From assembly GCA_005889085.1 (NCBI GenBank), contig VBDS01000011.1, positions 1-32,420 on the forward strand: a stretch of DNA of 32,420 bases, read 5' to 3'. Source of the DNA: Chloroflexota bacterium. GTDB taxonomy: Bacteria > Chloroflexota > Dormibacteria > Dormibacterales > Dormibacteraceae. Every line of letters begins with the position of its first letter. Positions within the stretch are counted from its first letter, which is position 1. Below, in pieces: positions 8,665 through 18,449 of the stretch. The translations under genes and the position numbers were made by a program. The notes beneath the pieces were generated by a model. The model did no database searches. It saw nothing but the letters and a program-made list of their open reading frames with translations, and was not told the origin of the DNA.

Positions 8665-9641
8665 GGGTGGTCCTTCTCGGCGGCACGCGGTTCATCGGCC
8701 GCGCGATCGTCGAGGAGCTCGCCGCGGCGGGCGATGAGCTGCTTGTCGTGCATCGCGGCCAGCTCGAGCCCGGCGACCTCCCACAGGTTCCCCACCTCCA
8801 CTGCGACCGGGCCGAGCTGGCATCGCATCGCGATGAGCTCGCGGCCTTCCGACCGGATGCGGTGGTCGACTGTCGGGCTCTGAGCCGAGCTGACGCGGAG
8901 GTCGCACTGCAGGCGTTACCGGACATCAAACGCTGGATCGTGATTTCCAGCATGGACGTCTATCGCGCCTTCGGAGCGCTGCTCCAGGACCGCGAGACCG
9001 ACCCGGTACCGATCGACGAGGACTCGCCAGTCCGCTCGGAGCGCTATCCCTATCGCGGCAAGCTCGCCGACCGAGAGGACTACGACAAGCTCGACGTCGA
9101 AGACATTTACTTGCCCCGCGGCGCGCTCGTGCTGCGCCTGCCGATGGTCTATGGCGAGCACGACTATCAGCTGCGCGAGGAGTTCATCCTGCGGCGCGTC
9201 CGCGCCGGCAGGACGCAAATTCCCTTTGGCGCCGGCACGTGGCTCGCATGCCGCGGCTACGTCCGCGACATCGCGCGGGCAGTGAGCCTGGGACTGCGGA
9301 CACCTGCCGCGGCCGGCGTGATGAACATCTGCGAGGACCGCACTTATTCGATGCGGATGTGGTCGCAGATGATCATCGAGGCGGCAGGTGCCAGCGCCGA
9401 GCTGGTGCGGGTGCCGGACGAGATGCTGCCGGAGGACCTGAAGCCGACCGGCACGATGACGCAGCACATCGCGGCAAGCGCACGCAAGGCTCGGTCGCAG
9501 CTGGGATGGACGCCATCCGACCCATTGGAGGCGCTGCGCGCCACCGTACGCTGGCACCTCGACCACCCACCGCCAGATTCGGACGCCGATTTCACCCTGG
9601 ACGATAGGGCTCTGGAGGCCCGACCGAAGACCCTCGACTAG
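8661..9641 (+). CDS. NAD-dependent epimerase/dehydratase family protein
   Basis: GTG start in a GTGA overlap with clp[34 protein letters not shown] Rossmann motif; [10 protein letters not shown]. Confidence 0.85.
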   Translation: MRVVLLGGTRFIGRAIVEELAAAGDELLVVHRGQLEPGDLPQVPHLHCDRAELASHRDELAAFRPDAVVDCRALSRADAEVALQALPDIKRWIVISSMDVYRAFGALLQDRETDPVPIDEDSPVRSERYPYRGKLADREDYDKLDVEDIYLPRGALVLRLPMVYGEHDYQLREEFILRRVRAGRTQIPFGAGTWLACRGYVRDIARAVSLGLRTPAAAGVMNICEDRTYSMRMWSQMIIEAAGASAELVRVPDEMLPEDLKPTGTMTQHIAASARKARSQLGWTPSDPLEALRATVRWHLDHPPPDSDADFTLDDRALEARPKTLD

Positions 9642-9784
9642 AGATTCGGCGATCCAGGGGGCCGAGATCCGGGTGAAGCGGCGAGCAGCGCACACGCTGA
9701 ACCCGGAGATCGGTCGCCTGGGCGCCGAAGATCAGGCGAGGGCTCTTCGGGCGGACCTCCGAGTCCGTCTAAGCTTCAGTCCAG

Positions 9785-12631
9785 ATGTCCCGCCGGTACC
9801 GGCCCTTCGATCCCTTCGAGCGCGGTGGTCCGTTCGACGTCGGCAGGGAGATCCGGATGCCGCAGATACCGCGCCGTTTCTGGGGAGGCGTGGCTCTCTT
9901 TGCCCTGGCGGTGCTCGTATTCATCATCGCCAGCCCGATCGTTTCCTTCATCACAGAGCTCCAGTGGTACGACGCGCTCGGATTTCGCGACGTCTACACC
10001 ACCCGACTGACCCTGGAGTGGTCGCTGGCGATCGGCGCGACCGTCATCGCGTTCGCGTACCTCGGTGTCAACGTCGCCATCGCCCTGAGGATCCGAGCGG
10101 GCGGTGCCTTACGCGCGGTCGGCATCGAGCGCCCGACCCTTCGCGGGCCCGCGGGCTGGATCAGCATCGGCGTTGCGGCGATCATCGCTCTGATCCTCGG
10201 CGCCGGGGCCTTCTCACAGTGGCAGCAGCTCGCTCTGTTCATGCACTCGACCCCGGTCGGCGCCACCGATCCGGTGCTGGGCCAGGACATCTCCTTTTAT
10301 CTGCTGACGCTGCCGTTCCTGCATTCGGCGGCCAACTGGGCGCTCGGCCTGGACTTCCTCACCGTGCTGCTGATCGGCGCTCTCTACTCGTGGCGTGGCG
10401 ACAGCTTCGACTTCCGCCCCACGCCGCGGGCGATTGCCCACCTCTCGGTGCTGTTCGCCGCTTTCGCGGTGACTCTGTCGGTCGCGACATGGCTCAGCCG
10501 CTACGACCTGCTGTACGGCCATACGAGCGGTACCGTCTGGGGCGCCGCCTATACGGACGTCAACGCGCGGCTGCCGCTGTACACGTTCCAGGCGGGGATG
10601 GGCATCGTGCTGGCGGGAGGGCTGCTCGCCAACGCCTGGCTGAGGCGGCTGTGGCTGCCGATCGCCGCGACGGTCGCCTGGATCGGCCTATCGGTGCTGG
10701 CTCAGGCGTACCCCGCGGTCGTGCAGGGCGTTTCCGTCACCCCGAACGCCCAGACGTATGAGCTCCCGTACATACAGCGCGAGATAGCCGGCACGCGCGC
10801 GGCTTACGGGCTCTCCGATGTGGGTGTTCGCAACTTCACGGGTGACCAGCCTCTCACGGCACAGGACGTCCAGAACGATCAGGCGACGGTCAACAACCTG
10901 CGGCTGTGGGACTACGTCGCGCTGAAGGAGACGTATCAGCAGCAGCAGACGATCCGCACGTACTACACCTTCAACGACATCGACATCGACCGCTACATGA
11001 TCAACGGCCAGTACCAGCAGCTCGAGATCAGCGCGCGAGAGATGGACACCTCGAAGCTCTCGTCCGCCGCACAGAACTGGGTGAACATCCACCTCGGGTA
11101 CACACACGGCTACGGCGCCGCCGCAAGCCCGGTGAACGCGGTCGTCGGCGAGGGGCTGCCCGCCTACGTGGTCGGCGATGTACCGCCGACCGGCGCACTC
11201 AAGATCACGCAGCCGGCGATCTACTTCGGCGAGCTGACCAACGACTACGTTCTTGCGCCTTCCGCCAACCGCGAATTCGATTACCCCGTAGGCGGCACGG
11301 ATGTGTTCACCAACTACTCCGGCACGCATGGCGTGCCGATGACGGGTCTCAACTCAGCTCTGTGGTCGCTCAAGCTGAGCGACTTCAACCTGCTTGTGTC
11401 CCGCCAGGTGATCAGCCGCACCACGATGCTGTACCGCCGCAACATCCTCGACCGCGCACGGGAGATTGCGCCCTTCCTGACGTTCGACGGCGATCCGTAC
11501 CTTGTCGTCGTCGACGGTCGCCTCTACTGGATCATGGACGCCTACACGACCGCCTCGACCTACCCTTACGCGCAGCAGCAGGCCTTCGGCGGCAACTCCA
11601 TCAACTACATCCGCAACTCCGTCAAGGTCGTCATCGACGCGTACGAGGGAGTCCCGACCTTTTACGTGGTCGACCCGAAGGACCCGCTGATCAAGGCCTA
11701 CCAGGCCACCTTCCCGTCGATGTTCAAGCCGATCGACGCGATGCCGGCAGGACTTCGCGCCCACGTTCGAGTCCCGGTCGACCTGTTCAACCTCCAGGTC
11801 GGCATCTACGCGACCTACCACGTCACCGCTGACGCGGCCGGGGCGAAGGTGCTCTTCGCCCGCGAGGACGTCTGGGCCGTGCCCACGGCGCAGACGGCGC
11901 CGGGTGCTGGGGCGACCGCGCTCGAACCCTACTACGTTCTGTTTCGCCTGCCGGGCGAGCAGAACCCAGAGTTCCTCCTGATCATGCCCTACACGCCTCT
12001 AGGCAAGAACAACATGGTCTCGTGGATGGCCGCCCGCAGCGACGGCTCCCATTACGGCCAGTACGTCTCCTACGTGCTGCCGAAGGACAAGACAATCTTC
12101 GGGCCTCAGCAGGTGGCCAACCGGATCAACGAGAACACGACGATTTCCGCCGACTTCACGCTTTTCCATCAGGCGGGCTCCCAGGTTCAGCAAGGCAACC
12201 TGCTCGTGGTGCCGATCGGCAACTCGTTCCTCTATTTCGAGCCGATCTACCTGCGGGCCAACCAGACTTCGAGCCTTCCCGAGCTCAAGCGAATCATCCT
12301 GGCCACCCAGGACAGCGTCGTCTACACGACCACTCTGGACCAGGCGATTCAACAGCTGGTCGGCAACGCTCCTCCGACGACGCCCAACCAGCCGCCGATC
12401 ACCACGTTGACCCCAGCTCAGCTCGCGCAGCTCCAGAGCCTCGTCGCGCAGGCGAACCAGCACTACAAAGCCGCCTACACGGCTCTGGCTCTGGGCGACT
12501 TTGCGACGTATGGGGCCGAGATGCAGAAGGTCGGTCAGCTGCTCAGTCAGATCCAGGCGCTGACCGGATCGAGCTCCACCACGCCAAGCCCATCGGCGTC
12601 GCCGTCACCGAAAGCGTCATCCAGTCCGTAG
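9785..12631 (+). CDS. UPF0182 family large membrane protein
   Basis: 948 aa; N-terminal transmembrane segments, FITELQWYDALGFRDVYTTRL, LPYIQREIAGTRAAYGL, and a large extracytoplasmic domain, as in UPF0182/COG1615. Confidence 0.9.
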   Translation: MSRRYRPFDPFERGGPFDVGREIRMPQIPRRFWGGVALFALAVLVFIIASPIVSFITELQWYDALGFRDVYTTRLTLEWSLAIGATVIAFAYLGVNVAIALRIRAGGALRAVGIERPTLRGPAGWISIGVAAIIALILGAGAFSQWQQLALFMHSTPVGATDPVLGQDISFYLLTLPFLHSAANWALGLDFLTVLLIGALYSWRGDSFDFRPTPRAIAHLSVLFAAFAVTLSVATWLSRYDLLYGHTSGTVWGAAYTDVNARLPLYTFQAGMGIVLAGGLLANAWLRRLWLPIAATVAWIGLSVLAQAYPAVVQGVSVTPNAQTYELPYIQREIAGTRAAYGLSDVGVRNFTGDQPLTAQDVQNDQATVNNLRLWDYVALKETYQQQQTIRTYYTFNDIDIDRYMINGQYQQLEISAREMDTSKLSSAAQNWVNIHLGYTHGYGAAASPVNAVVGEGLPAYVVGDVPPTGALKITQPAIYFGELTNDYVLAPSANREFDYPVGGTDVFTNYSGTHGVPMTGLNSALWSLKLSDFNLLVSRQVISRTTMLYRRNILDRAREIAPFLTFDGDPYLVVVDGRLYWIMDAYTTASTYPYAQQQAFGGNSINYIRNSVKVVIDAYEGVPTFYVVDPKDPLIKAYQATFPSMFKPIDAMPAGLRAHVRVPVDLFNLQVGIYATYHVTADAAGAKVLFAREDVWAVPTAQTAPGAGATALEPYYVLFRLPGEQNPEFLLIMPYTPLGKNNMVSWMAARSDGSHYGQYVSYVLPKDKTIFGPQQVANRINENTTISADFTLFHQAGSQVQQGNLLVVPIGNSFLYFEPIYLRANQTSSLPELKRIILATQDSVVYTTTLDQAIQQLVGNAPPTTPNQPPITTLTPAQLAQLQSLVAQANQHYKAAYTALALGDFATYGAEMQKVGQLLSQIQALTGSSSTTPSPSASPSPKASSSP

Positions 12632-13243
12632 GGGAACGAAAAGCACCGGGAAGAGCGACCTGTAGATCACGTCCGTGCCATGGCGCGCGTACAGGCGAAG
12701 ATCCTGCGGCTCATCCGCCGAGGTTGCCACCGGGATCACCATGCGCCCTCCGTCGGCCAGCTGGTCGATGAGCGCTTGCGGCACCTCGCGGGCGGCGGCC
12801 GCGACGAGGATCACGTTGTAGGGCGCCTCGGCCGGCCAGCCGAGGCTTCCGTCGCGGACGGCCACCTCTATGTTGTCGAAGCCGAGCCGGAGCAGCGTCT
12901 CCGATGCATGTTCGGCGAGTGCCGGCTCGCGCTCGATTGTTATCACGCGGCGGCACAGCCTGCTCAGGACGGCGGCTGCGTATCCAGAGCCGGTGCCGAC
13001 CTCGAGCGCAATCTCGTCCGGCTGTGGTGAAGCGGCCTGCGTCATCAAAGCAACCACGAGCGGCTGAGAGATGGTCTGGCCGCACTCGATTGCGAGAGCG
13101 CGGTCCTCGTACGCGTGCCTGCGCATCCGGGGTGCGAGGAACTCCTCGCGAGGCACCGACGCCATCGCCTGGAGCACGCGCTCATCGGTCACGCCGTGAG
13201 GACGCAGCTGCTCGGCGACCATCCGTTGCCCCGGTGTGCTCAC
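12617..13243 (-). CDS. pcm: protein-L-isoaspartate O-methyltransferase
   Basis: MVAEQLRPHGVTDERVLQAMASVPREEFLAP...ISQPLVVALMTQ...ALEVGTGSGYAAAVLSRLCRRVITIE. Start GTG 13243 or ATG 13222; the longer ORF in the track is an antisense extension over hpt. Confidence 0.9.
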   Translation of the reverse strand: MSTPGQRMVAEQLRPHGVTDERVLQAMASVPREEFLAPRMRRHAYEDRALAIECGQTISQPLVVALMTQAASPQPDEIALEVGTGSGYAAAVLSRLCRRVITIEREPALAEHASETLLRLGFDNIEVAVRDGSLGWPAEAPYNVILVAAAAREVPQALIDQLADGGRMVIPVATSADEPQDLRLYARHGTDVIYRSLFPVLFVPLRTG

Positions 13244-13285
13244 AAGGGTGCCCTCGATTCCGAGAGTACAATCACTGGCGTTTCC

Positions 13286-14278
13286 TTGGCGTCGTCGTCC
13301 ATCCCAACGTCCGTCCCACAGAAATGGCGCCGCCCGGTCAGGCAACGTTCGCGCCTGGTCAGACGTACGGGCCCCGCTCACTCGCGCGTCGAGTTCGCCC
13401 ACCCGTCCGAGCAGGAGTTTGCTCGCTTCCTCGACTACTACCGAATTCGCTGGCAGTACGAGCCGGTGTCTTTTCCGATCGGATGGGAAGGCGAGCGCGT
13501 GGCCGAGATGTTCACACCCGACTTCTACCTCCCAGAGCACGACCTCTACATCGAGCTCACGACCATGAAGCAGTCGCTGGTGACACCCAAGAACCGGAAA
13601 GTGCGTATGCTCCGCGAGCTCTACCCGGAGATCAACGTACGGCTCCTGTATCGCAAGGACTACCAGCAGCTTCTCGCCAAGGCCGGCTACAGCGCGCTCG
13701 AGGTGCAGCACCTCCGCCAGGAGGACGTCGGCGAGATCCTCATCTCTCCGGTGGAGCTCGAGACGCGACTGCGCGCCCTGGGCCGCAAGATCTCGCGGGA
13801 TTATCGCGAGCAGTCCTTGGTCCTGGTAGGCGTGCTCAAAGGGATCACGTTCTTCATGGCCGACCTCGCGCGCCAGATCAAAGTGCCATTCGTCATCGAC
13901 TACCTCGACCTGCAGCGCTACGCAGGCGCCCAGCCTCAAGAGCGGGTCAAGATCGCGCGCGACATCGACTATCCGATCGAGGGCCGCCACGTGCTCCTGG
14001 TCGAGGACATCATCAACACCGGGCTCACGATTGACTACGTCCTCTCGGAGCTGCGCGCGCGCAAGCCCGCCTCGCTCGAGGTGGTGACCTTGCTCGACCG
14101 CCCACTCCGCCGACTGGTCAAGGTGCCACTGCGTTATGTCGGTTTCCAGATCCCCAACGACTACGTGGTCGGCTACGGGCTTGACTATCGCGAGCTCTAT
14201 CGCAACCTGCCGTTCATCTGCACGCTGCGAGCGAGCGTCTACGACATTCCCACCGTGGCGCCCGATCCCAGCGCCTAG
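13286..14278 (+). CDS. hpt: hypoxanthine phosphoribosyltransferase with N-terminal restriction-endonuclease-like domain
   Basis: C-terminal half VLVGVLKGITFFMADLARQIKVPF...VLLVEDIINTGLTIDYVL...VGYGLDYRELYRNLPFI; N-terminal half FLDYYRIRWQYEP...FTPDFYLPEHDLYIELTTMKQ. TTG start at 13286 is in frame but uncertain. Confidence 0.85.
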   Translation: MASSSIPTSVPQKWRRPVRQRSRLVRRTGPAHSRVEFAHPSEQEFARFLDYYRIRWQYEPVSFPIGWEGERVAEMFTPDFYLPEHDLYIELTTMKQSLVTPKNRKVRMLRELYPEINVRLLYRKDYQQLLAKAGYSALEVQHLRQEDVGEILISPVELETRLRALGRKISRDYREQSLVLVGVLKGITFFMADLARQIKVPFVIDYLDLQRYAGAQPQERVKIARDIDYPIEGRHVLLVEDIINTGLTIDYVLSELRARKPASLEVVTLLDRPLRRLVKVPLRYVGFQIPNDYVVGYGLDYRELYRNLPFICTLRASVYDIPTVAPDPSA

Positions 14279-14315
14279 GGGCCCGGGGGCGCGGCTGGCC
14301 CGCCTCCTGGCCTGG

Positions 14316-14588
14316 ATGGCGGGCCGGGATTTCGCCGAGCTCCTCCGCTCCGGACTGCTGAAGGACGTGGAACAGGTGGTCGTTGACGGCCACCGCAGGC
14401 TTAACGAGTCGGAGGGCAAGCCCTGGTCGCCGCCCGACGCGTACCGCTGGCTCCGCTACGAGGACCCCGCGCCCGTGGCGCGCCTTGCCGACGGAGTGCG
14501 GAAGCTGCGAAAAAGAGCTGTGACGTTCGACGCCGAAGCTGTGGACAAAGCCTGCTTTAAGGCGTCAAAAACGGGCTATTCGAATTGA
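14316..14588 (+). CDS. hypothetical protein
   Basis: 90-aa ORF MAGRDFAELLRSGLLKDVEQVVVDGHRRLNESEGKPWSPPDAYRWLRYEDP, same direction and just downstream of hpt. Confidence 0.5.
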   Translation: MAGRDFAELLRSGLLKDVEQVVVDGHRRLNESEGKPWSPPDAYRWLRYEDPAPVARLADGVRKLRKRAVTFDAEAVDKACFKASKTGYSN

Positions 14589-14619
14589 ATGGCCGGTGTG
14601 GGAGTTCTGGGGAAAAGTA

Positions 14620-14766
14620 ATGCCCCAAGAGACCTTCCTGTTTACCCTGAAGTCCCCTATGCGTTTTTCGGTTTCCATCCCGGATTGCTCCGGACCTTCC
14701 ACCTACTCGACGTTCGGTATCCTCAGGTTTACCGTACTCAGCCGCTTGGGGCGACGCGAAAATTAA
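14620..14766 (+). CDS. possible small ORF (48 aa)
   Basis: MPQETFLFTLKSPMRFSVSIPDCSGPSTYSTFGILRFTVLSRLGRREN* in a locally AT-richer gap; purine-rich GGGGAAAA upstream of ATG. Confidence 0.25.
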   Translation: MPQETFLFTLKSPMRFSVSIPDCSGPSTYSTFGILRFTVLSRLGRREN

Positions 14767-14775
14767 CAGGAGCCT

Positions 14776-14868
14776 ATGGGCACGTCAACAGTAAAGAAAA
14801 TCGTATCGCCAGGCAAATGTTGGTGGCTTGACACGGCGACTCTTGAGTCGCTAATGGAGGTGCTCTGA
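14776..14868 (+). CDS. possible small ORF or leader peptide (30 aa)
   Basis: MGTSTVKKIVSPGKCWWLDTATLESLMEVL*; AGGAG SD five nt before ATG; ends two nt before the thiolase GTG and contains the thiolase SD. Confidence 0.35.
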   Translation: MGTSTVKKIVSPGKCWWLDTATLESLMEVL

Positions 14869-14870
14869 AA

Positions 14871-16034
14871 GTGCGCGAAGTCGTGATCGTCGAGGCCGTC
14901 CGCACACCGATCGGTCGACGCAATGGAAAGTTGAAGGACGTCCATCCCGTCGTCCTGGGGTCTTTAGTCCTCAAAGAAGTTGTGGCGCGCGCGGGCATCG
15001 AGCCCGAGCAGGTCGAAGACGTCGTCTTCGGCTGCGTCAGCCAGGCCGGCGAGCAGAGCCTCAACATCGCGCGCAACGCGTGGCTCACCGCGGGCTTCCC
15101 TGTCACGACACCGGGGACCACGGTCGACCGACAGTGCGGATCCAGCCAGCAGGCGATCCACTTCGCCGCCAACCTGATCCAGTCGGGTGTATGCGACATC
15201 ACAATCGCCGGCGGCGTCGAGTCGATGAGCCGCGTGCCCATGGGCTCTAACGCGGTTTCTCCGGGCACGCCTTTTCCGCCCGAGCTGATGGAGATCTACG
15301 ACCTCGTGCCGCAGGGCATCTCGGCCGAGCTGATGGCGCGCAAGTACGGCATCTCGCGGAAAGCTATGGACGAGTTCAGCGTCGAGAGCCATCACCGGGC
15401 GCACGAAGCGACCGAAAAGGGTTACTTCAAGTCGCAGCTGCTGCCCATCGAGGTGTCGCTCGACGGCAATGGGCAGCACGATCTGTTCAACCGCGACGAA
15501 GGCATCCGCGCCAACGCGAGCTACGCGGCGACCTCCGCGCTGCAGCCGGCCTTCAATCCGGAGCACTCGATCACCGCCGGCAACGCGAGCCAGATTTCCG
15601 ACGGCGCGGCCGCCGTGCTGCTGATGTCACTCGAGAAAGCCAAGCAGCTCGGCCTCAAGCCTCGGGCGCGCATCCGCGCGCAGGCCGTGGTCGGCACCGA
15701 CCCGGTGCTGATGCTCGAGGGGCCGATCCCGGGCACGGCGGCCGTTCTGAAGCGAGCGGGCCTCGATCTGAAGAGCATCGACCTGTTCGAGGTCAATGAG
15801 GCGTTCGCCTCGGTGGTGCTTGCATGGCAGAAGGAGACAGGCGCCGACCTGAGCAAGACGAACGTGAATGGCGGCGCAATCGCCGTGGGTCATCCGCTGG
15901 GCGCGTCGGGCGCGATCCTGATGAACCGGTTGCTGTACGAGCTCGAGCGGCGCGACCTCCGCTACGGGTTGGAGACGATGTGCTGTGGCGGCGGGCTCGG
16001 TACCGCCACGATCATCGACCGCGAAATTGAGTAA
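14871..16034 (+). CDS. thiolase family protein / acetyl-CoA acyltransferase
   Basis: VVIVEAVRTPIGRRNGKL, TTVDRQCGSSQQAIHFAA (active-site Cys), GGVESMSRVPMGS, NVNGGAIAVGHPLGASGA, CCGGGLGTA. Confidence 0.95.
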   Translation: MREVVIVEAVRTPIGRRNGKLKDVHPVVLGSLVLKEVVARAGIEPEQVEDVVFGCVSQAGEQSLNIARNAWLTAGFPVTTPGTTVDRQCGSSQQAIHFAANLIQSGVCDITIAGGVESMSRVPMGSNAVSPGTPFPPELMEIYDLVPQGISAELMARKYGISRKAMDEFSVESHHRAHEATEKGYFKSQLLPIEVSLDGNGQHDLFNRDEGIRANASYAATSALQPAFNPEHSITAGNASQISDGAAAVLLMSLEKAKQLGLKPRARIRAQAVVGTDPVLMLEGPIPGTAAVLKRAGLDLKSIDLFEVNEAFASVVLAWQKETGADLSKTNVNGGAIAVGHPLGASGAILMNRLLYELERRDLRYGLETMCCGGGLGTATIIDREIE

Positions 16035-16404
16035 GACGGAGACGTTCCGACCGCTCGCGAGCATCCGGCCGCACAAGCTGCGCGAAGGCGTCTTCGCACG
16101 CGCGATCAATGGCAATCGGCTGACGTTGGCCGTGGTGGACCTCGAGCCCAACAGCTCGGTCCCCGAACACCATCACGAAAACGAGCAGCTCGGTTTCATT
16201 CTCCAGGGCTCTATGACATTCACCATCGGCGGCGAGGCGCGCGTCCTGCACGCCGGTGATACGTATGAGATTCCAGGCAACGTCCCCCACGACGCGGTCG
16301 CGGGATCGGATGGCTGCACTGCCGTCGACGTCTTCGCACCGGTCCGGGCCGACTGGGAGAAGCTAGAGCGCCCGGAGCCGTTTCCTCCGGACTGGCCGCG
16401 ATAG
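16027..16404 (+). CDS. cupin domain-containing protein
   Basis: VPEHHHENEQLGFILQGSMTFTIGGEARVLHAGDTYEIPGNVPHDAVAG; TTG start at 16027 probable. Confidence 0.85.
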   Translation: MSKTETFRPLASIRPHKLREGVFARAINGNRLTLAVVDLEPNSSVPEHHHENEQLGFILQGSMTFTIGGEARVLHAGDTYEIPGNVPHDAVAGSDGCTAVDVFAPVRADWEKLERPEPFPPDWPR

Positions 16405-16971
16405 GAAGGGGGAGTCCACGACGTAGCGGAGGAGCCTCTTCTCCCAGCGACCTGTGCCCTGGACCCCAACCCGCGGCGTAGCAAAGATTCGGCGCCGGGG
16501 CGCTCCGTCGTCGACCATATAAAGGTCGGGCGGTTGGAGAGGAGCCCCGTTCAAGGCGCGGTCGATGTGCAGGGCGCGCGTGACGAGGCCTGGACCGGCG
16601 CACCGTCCGACTCCAGGTCCTGGCTCCAACGCCCGGACCAGGACGGCCTGTGGCACGCCGGCCTCGCGGGTCACGAAATTCAGGCACCAGTGCATGCCAT
16701 ATGTGAAGTAGACGTACGCGTGGCCTGGTGGTCCGAACATGACCTCCGTGCGCGGAGTGCGCCGCCCGCCCTTCGAGTGCGCGGCCAGGTCTTCCGGACC
16801 GAGATATGCCTCCACCTCCACCAGGCGTCCCCAAAGCGCGCCGCCGTCGAACCGGCGGACGAGGACCTTGCCGAGCAGCTCCCTGGCGACGGTCGTTGTC
16901 TCCCGGTCGAAGAAAGCCGCGTCGAGGACCTTGCCGGGTGGAGGGGTCAGCTCAGACCCGTGCTTCGCCAA
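16363..16971 (-). CDS. 3-methyladenine DNA glycosylase (AAG/MPG family)
   Basis: LDAAFFDRETTTVARELLGKVLVRR...GRLVEVEAYLGPEDLAAHSKGGRRTPRTEVMFGPPGHAYVYFTYGMHWCLNFVT. TTG start at 16971. Confidence 0.92.
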   Translation of the reverse strand: MAKHGSELTPPPGKVLDAAFFDRETTTVARELLGKVLVRRFDGGALWGRLVEVEAYLGPEDLAAHSKGGRRTPRTEVMFGPPGHAYVYFTYGMHWCLNFVTREAGVPQAVLVRALEPGPGVGRCAGPGLVTRALHIDRALNGAPLQPPDLYMVDDGAPRRRIFATPRVGVQGTGRWEKRLLRYVVDSPFLSRPVRRKRLRAL

Positions 16972-18376
16972 GCCTCTTTCTGACCGAGTGCCGGCGGCGT
17001 TTGTCCACGTACAGTGCCTTGTCCGCGGACTGGTACATGGCCTGCCAGTCGAGGCCCTGCCGCCAGGCGGTGATCCCGATGCTGAACTCCACCGGGACCG
17101 GCAGCTTGGCGGTGCGGTTGAGGTGGTCGAGCGCCTCGCGCACCCGGAGCCCGACCTCGCGCGCGTCGCGCTCGTCCGCATCAGGCATCGCGACGCCGAA
17201 CTCGTCACCCCCGAGCCGGCCGCACGTGTCGGTGGCCCGGACCGCGCGCTGGAGCTCGGCTGCGAGCACGCGGATCGCCTCGTCTCCGACGTGGTGACCG
17301 TACGTGTCGTTGATGTCCTTCAGGTTGTCGAGGTCGATCATCATCAGCGCGAGCCGGCGCTTGTGCCGTTCCGCGGACGCGACCGCGCGATCGATCGCCC
17401 GCTCGAACTCCGGGCGGTTGGCCAGCCCGGTGAGGAAGTCGGTGCGCGCCTCCTTGGTGTGCTGGCGGGCCCGGTCGAGGGCCACCGCGATCTGGTCCGC
17501 CACCGCTGCGACGAACGCGAGGTCGCTCGTCTCGAATGTGCGAGGCAGCCGCGTCGCTACGGTCATCGCGCCCAGCAGCACGCCCTTCGTTCGGAGCTCG
17601 GCTCGGATCGCGCTCCATTCGCCCGCGATGCGGTCGACTCGGGACTCGGCGGGACCTGAGGCGACCTCGACCACCCGCATCAGCCCGGACCGGCCGGATT
17701 CGGAGAACTCCTCCTCCTCGCCAGGCTGCATGCCGATCGTCTTGGCGAGCTTGAGCCGAGCGCCCTCGCGCACCCAGACGGCACCCGCCTGGAGCCCGAG
17801 CACCTTGAGCGTTTCCCGGAGGCCCACCTCGGCGATCTCGCTGACATCGAGCGAACGGCCCAGCGCGCTGGCGATGTGGTACAGGCCATGGAGCTCGCTC
17901 TGCCGCGCGTGGTGCTTGGTTTCCGTGTAATCGAGGTAGCCCCGGATGAAGCTCGAGTTCAGGTGCTCGATGACGTCCCCGAGCCGGCTCTGGGCGAGGA
18001 GCAGGACCTCATCGGCGTACGGGCTCTGGCCGAGCTCCTCGGTGAGCCTGGCGATGACCGTGCGGCGGTAGATCGCCAGGCCTTCCGACAGCGACTCGTG
18101 CGGGACGCCTTTCTCCGCGTAGCGGCGAGCAAACTCTCGGGCCTGGGTGTAATACTCGGGCCACGGCAGGTTCGAGTTCGGCTTCAGGGAGCGGAAGAGC
18201 GCCCGGAGGAACTCGACCGACATGCTGACCAGCTCGTCGGTCCCATCCTTGAACCCCTGGATGATCTCGGGCTCGATTGCCCTGACCGCCTCGGCAGCCA
18301 CCATCCCGCTCTGGGAGGCGTCATCCGAGAGCCGGTCCGCCACCTCGGCGAGGAGATCGCTGGCCCGCTGTGTCAT
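16952..18376 (-). CDS. GAF-like and GGDEF domain protein (diguanylate cyclase)
   Basis: DFLTGLANRPEFERAIDRAV, LMMIDLDNLKDINDTYGHHVGDEAI, GRLGGDEFGVAMP; GAF-like segment at about residues 160-290. Confidence 0.9.
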   Translation of the reverse strand: MTQRASDLLAEVADRLSDDASQSGMVAAEAVRAIEPEIIQGFKDGTDELVSMSVEFLRALFRSLKPNSNLPWPEYYTQAREFARRYAEKGVPHESLSEGLAIYRRTVIARLTEELGQSPYADEVLLLAQSRLGDVIEHLNSSFIRGYLDYTETKHHARQSELHGLYHIASALGRSLDVSEIAEVGLRETLKVLGLQAGAVWVREGARLKLAKTIGMQPGEEEEFSESGRSGLMRVVEVASGPAESRVDRIAGEWSAIRAELRTKGVLLGAMTVATRLPRTFETSDLAFVAAVADQIAVALDRARQHTKEARTDFLTGLANRPEFERAIDRAVASAERHKRRLALMMIDLDNLKDINDTYGHHVGDEAIRVLAAELQRAVRATDTCGRLGGDEFGVAMPDADERDAREVGLRVREALDHLNRTAKLPVPVEFSIGITAWRQGLDWQAMYQSADKALYVDKRRRHSVRKRLGEARV

Positions 18377-18449
18377 ATCGGCGCACTATAGAGTGACGGA
18401 TATACCTTCGCGATCGTGCGAATCAAGCTAATCAAATGTGTAAGAGGCA

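Noticed and set aside
9673-10761. ORF MKRRAAHTLNPEIGRLG... overlapping UPF0182
   Set aside because: Arg/His-rich out-of-frame reading of the UPF0182 gene.
13244-14419. N-terminal part of minus ORF 12617-14419
   Set aside because: Antisense of hpt; Pcm starts at 13222/13243.
14536-14545. TGTGGACAA, a perfect DnaA-box-like 9-mer
   Set aside because: Single occurrence inside a coding ORF; no cluster or origin context.
14589-14831. 80-aa ORF MAGVGVLGKSNAPRDLP...
   Set aside because: Poor start context and no motif; competes with the better-supported tandem small ORFs in another frame.
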